DNA from: Leptodesmis sichuanensis A121
Lineage (GTDB): Bacteria; Cyanobacteriota; Cyanobacteriia; Leptolyngbyales; Leptolyngbyaceae
Direction of reading: 5' to 3'
Length of the DNA: 64,000 bases
Assembly (NCBI RefSeq): GCF_021379005.1
Contig: NZ_CP075171.1
Location: forward strand, 1-64,000
A program made the position numbers and the translations under genes. Below, one piece after another: positions 27,327 through 36,146 of this stretch; position 1 is the first letter of the stretch, and each line of letters opens with the position of its first letter. The notes beneath the pieces were generated by a model, which worked only from the letters and a program-made list of their open reading frames with translations, was not told where the DNA came from and did no database searches.

Positions 27327-28636
27327 TTGCAATTAAATAATATCCCAATCAATCGGGGAGAATAGTAATATCCCATTTGGGCAGAGCTTCAGACCGTTGC
27401 CAGAAAGGGAGATAATCTGCTAGCTCCTCAGCCAATACCTTGACCCCTTTTTCATAAATGCCTTCAACCAGATAAACGACTGGATTCATTGCTTTCCAGG
27501 TCATGTGACTGGCCCATTGAACTGCCGCTTCTACCGAATCCAAGATGGCTCCATTCCAATACTGCTCAAGCGCTGCCCAGCATCGTTCAATGGCATTGTA
27601 TTTACTGTGATAAGGCGGGTAGTAAATCAATCGAATCGGGAGCATGATCGTTTGGGCGAGTTCAACCATGCGTTTGATGAACTGAGTGCGATCACTGCGA
27701 GTGGCGGGTCCTCCATCTAAATTGATCACCCATTCCTCAATCTCCGGGTAATGGTCTTGATTGTCCTGCCACCACCACTCCAAACAATCGGCTATAAAAT
27801 CGCTGGTTTCAGCCGATTGACCGAAGTAAATCGACAACTCGTCGTTGTCGAGATTGAGAATGCCAAAGGCACTAACACCGACTGCCACTCACTATCGTGG
27901 TCGTCGGCTTTTCTGGCTTCTAGAGTGCGATCCTTGCCATTACGCGATAGATTGCCGATCTTAACTTTGGCTTTGGTGTCAATCGAGAGCCTCAAGGACT
28001 TCGGATTGGCATCAGCCCGTTGATTCTCTTGAGCAACATTGTCAAAGATGGCATCGGTTTGAGCGATCTTCTTCAACGGTTTGACTTTTTGTGTTTTTTA
28101 GGCGATATCCCATGCGATTGAGAATTGCCCCAATGGTCTGACGCGAAGGCAGTTGTTCCTCGTCGTAGCCCTTCTGCTCACTTAAGGCATCTCGGACGGC
28201 TTGGGCACTGATACGAGCATATAAGAAGGTCGATTGAAATTTCGGATCAGCTTGGGCTTGCCTGTCCACTAAACTGGCAATATCGGCTTCCAAATTGACC
28301 AACACCACTTCGCTTTTATGCCGCCCTCTAGCTCGATAGTTATCAACACAGGTGATTCCACTGCGGCGTTCATGCAGACCCAGTTGCACACTGGCGCGAT
28401 TCCACCCTAAAACCGTTTCCGTTTTCCGGGCTGAACCGTCAAAATAGTCCTCTGCAACTTTTGCGATAAAATCTCGCTTACGGTGTCCAGTCAGCTTTCG
28501 AGCAGCATCTTTCAGGCTTGCTTTAATCTTGTCGTCGAGCATGGTAAGGAGAGTGTTGTTCTAGAGATTCTCAGCCAGGAGAGGGATATTTCCGCTCTGC
28601 TCCCGCTAAAATGACTGGTATTTTATTTATTTGCAA
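27327..28636 (-). mobile_element. ISAzo13-family element
   Basis: Ends TTGCAATTAAATAATATCCC on the left and TTGCAAATAAATAAAATACC (reverse complement) on the right form a good inverted repeat, about 1310 bp apart. A broken ISAzo13 transposase fills the inside. The exact outer base and the target duplication are uncertain, since the repeat weakly continues outward. Confidence 0.6.
27349..28542 (-). pseudogene. ISAzo13-family transposase with two frameshifts
   Basis: Three overlapping frames cover the protein. N-terminal (28042-28542): LTGHRKRDFIAKVAEDYFDG, then GYDEEQLPSRQTIGAILNRMGYRL. Middle (27792-28076): KKIAQTDAIFDNVAQEN, then LRLSIDTKAKVKIG. C-terminal (27349-27888): WVINLDGGPATRSDRTQFIKR and IRLIYYPPYHSKYNAIERCW with the catalytic Glu. 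The first break falls in an A-rich run near 28068-28075, where one fewer A would restore LKTQKVKPLKKI. The second is near 27885. As read, the gene is inactive. Confidence 0.8.
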
Positions 28637-28656
28637 GCTCCTTATTCGTCATTAGC

Positions 28657-28697
28657 AGGGCTTGTTGCCAAATGACGGATGACAAATAACAAGCCCC
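28657..28697 (+). terminator. Hairpin, possible terminator
   Basis: GGGCTTGTT at 28658-28666 pairs perfectly with AACAAGCCC at 28688-28696 across a 21-bp loop that itself contains a short repeat (atgac/gatgac). No clear T tract follows, so termination is uncertain. Confidence 0.35.
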
Positions 28698-28731
28698 TTC
28701 TCAATCCATTTTCTTGACTGTCAAAAATTGC

Positions 28732-29211
28732 ATGAATATTGACTCTGTTGCTTTAAAGTCACTGATCGCCTTTTCCCATCCGGTGCTGATGTTAGGGGTA
28801 CTGGCTGGCGCATTTTATGCGCTGTACCTGGGAGTGCAGGTGCGCCGATCGCGCACAGCAGATAAAGAGGTGAGGAAGGAACTGATCCAGGGCAAGTATA
28901 ATCAGCGACACTATCAACTGGCCTCTATCTTGCTGGTGCTCTGGGTGATTGGAGGAATTGGAGGAATGGGTGCAACCTATACCCTCTTCCACAAGTTGTT
29001 TGTCAGCCCTCATCTGATTGTTGGCTTGGCTTCTGTAGCAACCGTGGCGATCGCAGCAGGATTAGCGCCCCTGCTGCAGAAAGGAAAAGAGTGGGCAAGG
29101 ATAGCTCATATCACAGTGACAACTACCCTGATTGGCCTTCTCCTGGCACAAACCTTCACAGGTCTGCAAATTGTCCAGAAACTCCTAAAAGATCTGTTTG
29201 GAACGGCTTAA
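28732..29211 (+). CDS. DUF4079-like membrane protein
   Basis: About 159 aa from ATG 28732 (TTG 28714 also in frame). Four hydrophobic helices: VLMLGVLAGAFYALYLGVQV, LASILLVLWVIGGIGGMGA, LIVGLASVATVAIAAGLAP and VTTTLIGLLLAQTFTGL. A histidine (SHPVLM) opens the first helix and another (KLFVSPHLIVG) the third. The layout matches the cyanobacterial DUF4079 family, related to cytochrome b561-like four-helix proteins. Haem binding is not established. Confidence 0.65.
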   Translation: MNIDSVALKSLIAFSHPVLMLGVLAGAFYALYLGVQVRRSRTADKEVRKELIQGKYNQRHYQLASILLVLWVIGGIGGMGATYTLFHKLFVSPHLIVGLASVATVAIAAGLAPLLQKGKEWARIAHITVTTTLIGLLLAQTFTGLQIVQKLLKDLFGTA

Positions 29212-29319
29212 GCGCATCAATCAATACTCCCTGTAGACTAGGGACGGACACAACCCAATGCCCCGAAAATGTCGGATTTCATGCCTCAATCTAACCTGCG
29301 ATAGTCTGCACTGAATTAG

Positions 29320-29976
29320 ATGGATCAAGCCTTTTACAGTAGTGTGGTGATTGAACATATTGTTCCTCAAGGTAAAGGGTTTGCCTTCAGGCGATGGCAT
29401 AACACCTTGATCAAAACAGCCAGACAGCAGGTGGGATTTTTACGAGCCGATCGTTGCCCTCCCTTGAGGTGTGAAAACGATGTGCTCAAGTGGTATTCCA
29501 TCATTCACTTCGACTCCCCCAATCACTTGAGCGAATGGATTGAGTCCGCCGATCGCAAGCAGGTGCTGGAAGCAGGGCAAAGTATCTTTCGCTCCTATCG
29601 CTTTAAATCTTTTACAACTGGCCTGGAAGGGTGGTTTTCGCAGGGGGCTGGTTCTGAACAAGTGGGCTTGGGGCCACCCGTCTGGAAACAGATTCTGTCA
29701 GTAGTGCTGGGGTTGTATCCAACCGTGATGATTCAATCATTCATTTTCAAATCTCTGGGTGTGATGAAAGATTGGACACCTGCTACTTCTATGCTGGTCA
29801 ACAATCTGATCACATCATCAATTCTATCTTTGGTCATCATGCCGTTCGTAGCGAGGCAATTAAACTTCTGGTTGCGGCCCGCCTATCATTCCTCCTCTAC
29901 CCAAAACGATGGCTTAGGAGTCGCATTAGTTGCGATGATATTGGTCGGTATGATGACTTTATTTAATCAGTTCTAA
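29320..29976 (+). CDS. Antibiotic biosynthesis monooxygenase-domain membrane protein
   Basis: A 218-aa protein. Residues 1-100 form an ABM-type ferredoxin-like domain ([20 protein letters not shown], then [19 protein letters not shown]). Three membrane helices follow ([47 protein letters not shown]). This fusion resembles the COG3224-type proteins. The enzymatic activity of such membrane-tethered ABM domains is unknown. Followed by a small membrane protein gene 10 bp downstream, probably one operon. Confidence 0.75.
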   Translation: MDQAFYSSVVIEHIVPQGKGFAFRRWHNTLIKTARQQVGFLRADRCPPLRCENDVLKWYSIIHFDSPNHLSEWIESADRKQVLEAGQSIFRSYRFKSFTTGLEGWFSQGAGSEQVGLGPPVWKQILSVVLGLYPTVMIQSFIFKSLGVMKDWTPATSMLVNNLITSSILSLVIMPFVARQLNFWLRPAYHSSSTQNDGLGVALVAMILVGMMTLFNQF

Positions 29977-29986
29977 GGATTTCCCA

Positions 29987-30229
29987 ATGAACAATTTATT
30001 CGATGCAATTAATTCCCAAACTATTTTGTTGATTGCAGCGATCGCAGTGGCATTTCTATTAGTCAGACTACTATTTAGAATCCTGAGCGTTAGCCTGGGA
30101 ATAATTTTAACGATCGTTGCGATCGTCCTAGTACTGCAATATGTCTTTGGTATTTCTCCCCAGCAACTCTGGTTTGAAATCAGCCACCTCCCCCAGGATC
30201 TTACCCGGTTGCTTCAAAGCTTTAGCTAA
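29987..30229 (+). CDS. Small membrane protein of unknown function
   Basis: An 80-aa protein with two adjacent hydrophobic helices (TILLIAAIAVAFLLVRLLF and LGIILTIVAIVLVLQYVFG) and an amphipathic C-terminal tail ending LTRLLQSF. It starts 10 bp after the ABM-domain gene. The pattern is common among short cyanobacterial membrane proteins. No catalytic features. Confidence 0.6.
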   Translation: MNNLFDAINSQTILLIAAIAVAFLLVRLLFRILSVSLGIILTIVAIVLVLQYVFGISPQQLWFEISHLPQDLTRLLQSFS

Positions 30230-30241
30230 AGGAGAGATGGG

Positions 30242-30391
30242 ATGAAGGGGATCATTAATCAAGCAAAAATCTTGCTGCTTGCCTGCATACTCAGTTTGAC
30301 AAGATGCTACTATAAGAATGGAAAACGTAGCGTAAGGCACAGCAAAAGATTCGGACATACGCTTCATCTACCTGACTGTAGCGTATGGTGA
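30242..30391 (+). CDS. Possible 49-aa ORF with signal-peptide-like start
   Basis: ATG 30242 is preceded by AAAGGAGAG nine bases upstream. The frame reads MKGIINQAKILLLACILSLT, then a basic stretch with two Cys, ending at TGA 30391. The N-terminus could be a lipoprotein or secretion signal. It follows the small membrane protein by 12 bp. No homologue is known to me, and chance cannot be excluded. Confidence 0.3.
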   Translation: MKGIINQAKILLLACILSLTRCYYKNGKRSVRHSKRFGHTLHLPDCSVW

Positions 30392-30436
30392 CAGGTTTGA
30401 ATGTGCCTCCTGCAATGCAAATTGAGGAGGTTCATT

Positions 30437-30718
30437 ATGACATTTTCAGGCGGAAAGTTAACCAGCAACTCCCAGTGGAGAACCTATCAAGAACTGGAAC
30501 TCATTCCAGAGACTGTGGCAAATCCTGCCAGTCAGGCTAAACCGCTTGTCTCAACGCTAAACTTGCTCTGGCGAGCTTTGCTGGATTTACTGCTAGACGA
30601 ATTAGTTGAGGAACAACGCGTTGAGTATCTCGATCGCTGCTGGGCATTAAATGAATTTGGTGAGAGAACACAGTCCCTCTCCAATTCATTACAGCGATTT
30701 TGGGTGTTGATGAACTAG
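30437..30718 (+). CDS. Conserved-looking hypothetical protein
   Basis: 93 aa from ATG 30437, chosen because GAGGAGG lies 8 bases upstream; the frame is open further left. Central sequence LLWRALLDLLLDELVEEQRVEYLDRCW looks like one amphipathic helix pair. No domain recognised. Monocistronic, followed by about 280 bp of intergenic DNA before the permease. Confidence 0.45.
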   Translation: MTFSGGKLTSNSQWRTYQELELIPETVANPASQAKPLVSTLNLLWRALLDLLLDELVEEQRVEYLDRCWALNEFGERTQSLSNSLQRFWVLMN

Positions 30719-30864
30719 GTTTGGCTCAATCACTCTCCTCCTAAATTCCGTAGATCGCAGAGGATCTAGGGGGAGTGAGCCATAGTTTGTGATCTACTGA
30801 GCTTTACTGACTATGAACCTTAAAGGCCAGATGTAGCCCCAGGTACAAAAAACCTCTGTCTGTC

Positions 30865-30879
30865 GGTATACGGTATACA
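30865..30879 (-). promoter_or_regulatory. Operator-like palindrome upstream of the NCS2 permease
   Basis: On the minus strand this reads TGTATACCGTATACC, one base different from the perfect palindrome at 25153-25167. It lies 116 bp before the permease ATG. The GntR/FCD regulator encoded just after the permease is the obvious candidate to bind it; purine or pyrimidine control of the permease would make sense but is inferred. Confidence 0.5.
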
Positions 30880-30995
30880 AAGTGATTCCTTCAAAATTTC
30901 TAAAGCAAGGATATATATGATCCAAGCCATTGAGTGCCAAGAAGCAATCACTTTAATTGTCATTGACACAGTCCATTCATCACAAATAGACACCT

Positions 30996-32426
30996 ATGAC
31001 GGAGTTAAATCAAAGCCTGGTTGTAGAAGACCTCCAGGAGATAGGCGAAATGCGATCGCGGAGTGACCTGATCTATGGTCTCAACGATCGCCCACCTGTT
31101 CCGGAGGCTATTTTCGTCGCTTTTCAGCATGTGTTAGCGGCCTTTGTTGGCATTATTACACCGCCTTTAATTATTTGCACCAGCTTAGGACTCGATCCAA
31201 CCAATACTAGCTACATCATTAGTATGTCGCTATTTGCATCTGGACTTTGTACCTTCATTCAATGCCGAAAGTTCGGTCCGGTTGGCTCTGGATTGCTCAG
31301 TTTGCAAGGAACTAGCTTTGCATTTTTAGGCCCGATCCTGGGTGTGGGAACATTTGCCTTGCAAGGTGGACGATCGCCTGAGCAAGCGCTGGCTCTCATC
31401 TTTGGGGTTTGTTTTTTTGGTTCGGCTGTAGAAATTATCCTCAGCCGCTTTTTACATCTAATGAGTAGAATTATCACTCCTGTTGTGTCAGGTACGGTTG
31501 TGATGATTATTGGTCTTGGTTTGATCAAGACCGGAATTATTAGTCTGGCAGGTGGTGTTGCCGCTCAAAAGAACGGTACTTTTGGCAGTGTGCAAAACCT
31601 ATCGCTGGGAATCGGGGTACTCCTGATTGTTGTATTTCTTACCATTTCTAAAAACCGATTCCTGCGTATGGGTGCGATCGCCATTGGGCTGGTTGTTGGT
31701 TATATCATTTCGGCCATGATGGGGATGGTGGATCTGAGTGTCTTGAGTAAATTGCCAATCATCAGTCCCCCAATTCCGTTCCGCTATGGATTAAGCTTTG
31801 ACATTGGGGCGTTTCTGCCATTCATTCTGCTCTATATTTTGACGGCGATCGAAACCGTGGGAGACTTAACGGCCACCTCTGCAGTTTCGGGAGAACCAGT
31901 TTCAGGGTCACTCTACATCCGCCGGATCAAAGGTGGAGTGCTAGGAGATGGAGTGAACTCGGCGATCGCGGCCTTGCTAAACACGTTCCCCAACACGACC
32001 TTTAGCCAAAACAATGGCGTGATTCAAATGACGGGCGTTGGTAGCCGCTATGTTGGGTTCTATGTGGCAGGTATCTTTGCTCTGTTGGGCTTGTTACCGA
32101 TCGTGGGTGGCATTTTTCAGGCAATCCCTCAACCCGTTTTAGGGGGGGCTACAACTGTGATGTTTGGCTCAATTGCAGTTGCGGGTCTCAGTATTGTCTC
32201 ATCGGCCAAACTGGATCGACGAGCCATGATTATCGTTGCTGTTTCTTTAGCAACAGGCTTGGGGGTACTTTATGCACCCGAAATTTTCAACGATAAGCCC
32301 CCCCTGATTAAGAATTTATTTGGCTCCAGCATCTCAACCGGAGGATTAACAGCCATCCTGTTGAGTTGGCTATTGCCCAGGCATGAAGTTGCTGAAGATA
32401 CTCAATCACCTGAAGCAGAAGTCTGA
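30996..32426 (+). CDS. NCS2-family nucleobase:cation symporter (xanthine/uracil permease)
   Basis: A 476-aa membrane protein with about 12-14 hydrophobic segments. The family start is GLNDRPPVPEAIFVAFQHVL, with the His of the QH motif in helix 1. Later, NTFPNTTFSQNNGVIQMTGVGSR corresponds to the NCS2 signature region, and the C-terminal helix contains GLTAILLSW. It would import xanthine, uric acid or uracil with protons. The context (a GntR regulator downstream and a palindrome upstream) suggests regulated purine salvage. Confidence 0.85.
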   Translation: MTELNQSLVVEDLQEIGEMRSRSDLIYGLNDRPPVPEAIFVAFQHVLAAFVGIITPPLIICTSLGLDPTNTSYIISMSLFASGLCTFIQCRKFGPVGSGLLSLQGTSFAFLGPILGVGTFALQGGRSPEQALALIFGVCFFGSAVEIILSRFLHLMSRIITPVVSGTVVMIIGLGLIKTGIISLAGGVAAQKNGTFGSVQNLSLGIGVLLIVVFLTISKNRFLRMGAIAIGLVVGYIISAMMGMVDLSVLSKLPIISPPIPFRYGLSFDIGAFLPFILLYILTAIETVGDLTATSAVSGEPVSGSLYIRRIKGGVLGDGVNSAIAALLNTFPNTTFSQNNGVIQMTGVGSRYVGFYVAGIFALLGLLPIVGGIFQAIPQPVLGGATTVMFGSIAVAGLSIVSSAKLDRRAMIIVAVSLATGLGVLYAPEIFNDKPPLIKNLFGSSISTGGLTAILLSWLLPRHEVAEDTQSPEAEV

Positions 32427-32568
32427 AGTACAGGTGAACCAGATATGAGTTGGGGTGGGTTGAACAAACTCTCACCCTCACCATTACAACAAAAACCAGT
32501 TAGTGAGGCCATACAAATGTTAGGATTATCACTCTCTGCAGTCGTTTGTAATCAGGAGGGGTAAGTGC

Positions 32569-33270
32569 TTGTCTCGGTTTCCAAAGTCACTTCAGCGTAA
32601 CCAGCCGTTGAAGGAACAGGCTTATCAAGCACTGCGCAAGATGATCTTGTCGGGGGAGTTAACCCCAGGCCAACGGCTAGTTGAAGCTCAACTGGCTAGA
32701 GATCTACAGGTGAGTCGCACGCCAATTCGGGAAGCGTTAGGACAGTTACAGCGAGAATCTCTGGTGGTGGCTAATGCAGAACATGGACTGCAGGTGGCCA
32801 CCTTTTCGGCTGAAGATGCTGCACAACTCTACGAATGCCGGATTGCATTAGAGCAGGTTTCGGTGATAGCCGCATGTCACAATGGATCGGTAACTCAACT
32901 GCGGAAATTGCATCGTCTAGTACAGCAGTCCGAGAAATTAGCGAGGACTAAACCTTCCGCACTGTTGAATTTTCAATTACTGGAGCTAGATTACCAATTT
33001 CATCGGCTGATCGCTGAAATGTCTGGCAATCCCTGGCTACAAACCATGCTGGATCAGGTTTTTGACAAAATGACGCTATTAAGAATTCAAACCATTCAAC
33101 AAAACCAGCATGTTCTAGATATTCGAACCGAACACCTCTATATTTATGATGCGATCGCTGAACGAAATGCTGAAGCAGCTACAGTAGCTTTAACTGAGCA
33201 TCTCAAGGCCGCTCAAGCGAGAGTGGTTCACGAGCTTCAGATACTGCTGTTAGAAACAAAAGTAACCTGA
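32569..33270 (+). CDS. GntR-family regulator, FCD (FadR) subgroup
   Basis: A 233-aa protein, apparently from TTG 32569, after GGAGGGG. The N-terminal winged helix is PLKEQAYQALRKMILSGELT, then LARDLQVSRTPIREALGQL, the standard GntR signature. The C-terminal FCD helices have YECRIALEQVSVIAACHNG, then LDYQFHRLIAEMSGNPWL with metal/ligand-binding Asp and His residues, and TEHLYIYDAIAERNAEAATV. It probably senses a small acid or purine breakdown product. It follows the permease gene by 142 bp. Confidence 0.85.
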   Translation: MSRFPKSLQRNQPLKEQAYQALRKMILSGELTPGQRLVEAQLARDLQVSRTPIREALGQLQRESLVVANAEHGLQVATFSAEDAAQLYECRIALEQVSVIAACHNGSVTQLRKLHRLVQQSEKLARTKPSALLNFQLLELDYQFHRLIAEMSGNPWLQTMLDQVFDKMTLLRIQTIQQNQHVLDIRTEHLYIYDAIAERNAEAATVALTEHLKAAQARVVHELQILLLETKVT

Positions 33271-33338
33271 TCCAAGTCCAGCTAGAGAACGGTCGTTTCC
33301 CCATCAGAGAAACTACGGTTCTGGACTTGGATCAGGTT
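33264..33338 (+). terminator. Long hairpin overlapping the gntR stop
   Basis: AACCTGATCCAAGTCCAG at 33264-33281 pairs perfectly, 18 of 18, with CTGGACTTGGATCAGGTT at 33321-33338. The left arm contains the gntR stop TGA (33268-33270). The 39-bp loop has a further small pairing (GTTTC with GAAAC). It would act as a strong terminator or transcript-end structure. Confidence 0.6.
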
Positions 33339-33404
33339 TAATCACTCCAATTGCAGTTCTCAAGGTTCTCCAAGGAAGAGGTTTTATCAAAAGGTGTGGT
33401 GACG

Positions 33405-33972
33405 ATCGCAAAAAAATCCCCTGATCTGGCCAAGAACCAGAACCAGAGGATGAAAGTTGATCACTACTTACCACCTATCCTTGTCATCTTGTGGATGGTA
33501 AAAGCTAAAAATGACAGGGGAAGCAATGGTTAGCTATTACTGCTGCCAGTTTCACCAGGTAAAGTGCCTCCAACATTGACTTTTACTACTTTGGGACGTT
33601 CTGCCTCAACTCGTGGCATTGTCAATGTCAGGATACCATCCTTAAAGTCAGCTTTGACTTGTTCATTTTCAACGGCCACAGGCAGAGGAATCACCCGTTG
33701 GAAGCTACCATACCGGAATTCAGAGCGGTAGATTTGGTGCTCTTTGTCTTCCGTTTTGCTTTCAGTCTTGTATTCACCCTTGATAGAGACTGCTTCCCGG
33801 CTGACTTGAATATCCAGATCTTTAGCATCAATTCCAGGAAGTTCTGCCCGCAGAATCACATCGGTATCTGTGCTCTTCAACTCAATGGCCGGTGCCCAGG
33901 CATTACCATTGGTTTTCATCGCACTGCCCCGACTGATGGGAGCCAGTTCATCAAATAGTTGATCAAATTGAC
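33405..33972. repeat. 568-bp direct repeat, left copy (contains truncated hsp20)
   Basis: Aligns without gaps to 62975-63542 (constant offset 29570). I count five mismatches. Both copies lie in the same orientation. At the right edge the match ends two bases after gatcaaattg; beyond it the left copy enters unrelated sequence, while the right copy continues through the hsp20 5' end. Confidence 0.9.
33530..33972 (-). pseudogene. hsp20 duplicate, 5'-truncated
   Basis: Identical over nearly all its length to the last 145 or so residues of the intact Hsp20 gene at 63100-63591. The first 18 residues (MAIIRWQPWQEIDTLRR) and the upstream region are absent. An internal ATG at 33919 could give a 129-aa alpha-crystallin domain without its N-terminal arm, but no promoter or ribosome-binding site was carried over. 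Most likely a duplication scar. Confidence 0.8.
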
Positions 33973-33990
33973 CAGATTGATCAAACCGAG

Positions 33991-34398
33991 TTGCATCAAG
34001 TTTTGAGTGCGGCTCACAGCTATACGATTCGCCCAGAATTATTCAGCCAACTTGCCCGTCCCCGCCTGCCCGAATTGGGATTAGGCAATCAACTCGATCC
34101 CCTGGTAGCTTTAGAAACGTACCTGACCAACCGGGAAGACCTACGAGAGATGCAGGCAGATATTCTGGCTGCTGCTCAAAGCCTGCTTGCTGAAGATGAA
34201 GCCCTACCATTAGAAGCGTTGACTCCGCTAGATGAACCAGCCATGTCTTTCCTGCAAATGGCAGACAATTCAGACCAGCAATTGCGGTTGCTTTAGGGAT
34301 ATTGGTCAAATGCAGAGGTTACCCTGCAAGGAGATGAGCTTTACGTTCGTGTGGGCGAGAACCTTGGTTGGTGGTCAGTTTCATGGGGCAGTTTATAG
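33991..34398 (+). pseudogene. Remnant of an unknown gene with an in-frame TAG
   Basis: From TTG 33991 the frame gives about 101 residues (SYTIRPELFSQLARPRLPEL, then ETYLTNREDLREMQADILAA) before TAG at 34294. The same frame continues for 33 more codons of coding-like sequence (NAEVTLQGDELYVRVGENLG) to a TAG at 34396. The 5' end abuts the hsp20 duplication breakpoint at 33972. A decayed gene truncated by that event is the simplest reading. Confidence 0.4.
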
Positions 34399-34560
34399 TA
34401 CACTTGCTCTGCTGTTTGCCAGTTGAACCTGAAAAGTTCTGTAAATCAACTCAAACATTGCAGAGAAAACGCCTTGACTAGCTGAGATAGCTATAGAAGG
34501 ATGTCAGATTTGATAGCCTTCTACAATCTTGAACAGATCTAGCGAAGGTTGATACATTCG

Positions 34561-35190
34561 ATGAGCCTTTCCAGTGAGCAACTGAGTCAGCTAGCGATCG
34601 CCGCCCAGCAACATCCCCCCGGTTCTTTGGGCAGACAAACGGCCTTGCGCCAACTGGTCGATGGAATTATGCGATCGAAGAAGCTTAGCTACCCCCAGCG
34701 AGGTCAATTTGCAGGACGCTATCGCGAGATTTATGACGAGGCCGTGCAGGACTTACTGCTCTATATCTGCCAGAATATTCAGACCTATGACTCCAATCGA
34801 GGATCTGTACTGGCTTGGGCAAATATGCTGTTGGAACGGCGTTTTTTTAGACAGGCCATTCCTAAAGTCCTGGGCAAACCTGCGCTGCAATGTGTGTCCT
34901 TAGATGCACTGGAAGGGATGGCGGCTCCGCAAGTAGCTCCCAGCTTAACGGAGGTCATTAAGGAATGTATTGAAACCGATGTTAAGGACTTATTTAAGCG
35001 CGAATATCTGCAAAGCGATCCGGCTATTAACTTCCAAACCCTGGTGCTGAAACGTTTAGCGGGACAATCCTGGGATGTTATTGCAGCCGAGTGCGGCATC
35101 AAGAAAGGAACGATTAGCAGCTTTTATTCTCGATGTTTGAAGAAGTTCTCAAATCAATTGCGCGAGTACTGTATTGAGCAGAACTATTAA
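34561..35190 (+). CDS. ECF-like RNA polymerase sigma factor
   Basis: 209 aa from ATG 34561 (the TTG at 34549 is in frame but less likely). A region 2-like block EIYDEAVQDLLLYICQNIQT, then YDSNRGSVLAWANMLLERRF, and a C-terminal region 4-like helix-turn-helix FQTLVLKRLAGQSWDVIAAE, then CGIKKGTISSFYSRCLKKF. This cyanobacterial sigma-like group usually sits ahead of DUF1822 and CHAT genes, as here. It may control the cluster. It is 15 bp from the next gene, so probably the first gene of a four-gene operon. Confidence 0.75.
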   Translation: MSLSSEQLSQLAIAAQQHPPGSLGRQTALRQLVDGIMRSKKLSYPQRGQFAGRYREIYDEAVQDLLLYICQNIQTYDSNRGSVLAWANMLLERRFFRQAIPKVLGKPALQCVSLDALEGMAAPQVAPSLTEVIKECIETDVKDLFKREYLQSDPAINFQTLVLKRLAGQSWDVIAAECGIKKGTISSFYSRCLKKFSNQLREYCIEQNY

Positions 35191-35205
35191 CTCGGAGGTA
35201 CAGTC

Positions 35206-36129
35206 ATGACTGGAACGAATCACTCTCAAAAGTTTACCGCACCGTTAGGCGCATCCGCTCATGCTCAGGCAGAACAATTCTGCCAGCAACAAACAGATCC
35301 CGAAAAAGTGCGCCAGGTTTATCTGAATACCCTGGCCGTTTATGCCGTGAAATTCTACTTAAGTTGTATGGGGTTAGAAACTGAACCCAAAGCTACTGCC
35401 AGTCACGATTACGTGATGCAAACACTGATGGATGTGGCTGATTTAATTATTTCCGGCGTGGGAACTGTGGAATGCCGTCCAGTCTTACCTGGCGCTTCTA
35501 CAATGCAAATTCCTCCGGAGGTCTGGAGCGATCGCATCGGCTATATTGCGGTTCAGCTAGACCCAACTCTAAGCACGGCCACCCTCTTGGGCTTCACTCC
35601 CAAGGCTGGAACTGGGGAAGTCCTGTTGAATTGCCTGCGATCGCTGGATGAGTTTCTGGTTCACATCCGCCAGTTTCAAGTCGATGTTCCTTTACATCAG
35701 TGGTTACATAATTTTTTTTCAGCCGGGTGGCAAACGCTTGAGGAGTTGATCAGGACTCCACAACCTCTGGCTCTCAGTTTTAGAAGCGAATCCAGCCTGC
35801 CGGAAAGCACGGTGAAACGAGCAAAACTGTTGAATTTAGGATTGCAACTGGGGCAACGATCAGTAGCATTATTGGTGGCAGTCGCTCCCAAGTCTGAGGC
35901 AACGCTGGAAATTTCTGTCCAATTGCACCCGGTTGCGGGAGAACCCTACCTGCCCCCCGAATTAGAACTGAAATTGTTGTCTTCAACCGGAGACATCTTG
36001 CAGGAGGTGCGATCGCGTCCGCAGGATAACTACATCCAACTGAAACGATTCTGGGGACATACGGGAGAGCAATTTGCTATTCAAGTAGGGATGGGTGAGG
36101 TTAGGATTACAGAAACCTTTGTTGTCTAA
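35206..36129 (+). CDS. DUF1822-family protein
   Basis: A 307-aa cytoplasmic protein. The family N-terminus (AHAQAEQFCQQQTDPEKVRQVYLNTLAVYAV) and the mid-section (YVMQTLMDVADLIISG, then VECRPVLPG) match DUF1822. No catalytic motif is known. DUF1822 proteins are recurrent neighbours of CHAT/CHASE2 proteins and this sigma type in cyanobacteria (my recollection). An AGGAG-type ribosome-binding site precedes the ATG. Confidence 0.75.
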   Translation: MTGTNHSQKFTAPLGASAHAQAEQFCQQQTDPEKVRQVYLNTLAVYAVKFYLSCMGLETEPKATASHDYVMQTLMDVADLIISGVGTVECRPVLPGASTMQIPPEVWSDRIGYIAVQLDPTLSTATLLGFTPKAGTGEVLLNCLRSLDEFLVHIRQFQVDVPLHQWLHNFFSAGWQTLEELIRTPQPLALSFRSESSLPESTVKRAKLLNLGLQLGQRSVALLVAVAPKSEATLEISVQLHPVAGEPYLPPELELKLLSSTGDILQEVRSRPQDNYIQLKRFWGHTGEQFAIQVGMGEVRITETFVV

Positions 36130-36146
36130 CATGAGCAGGTTCCTCC

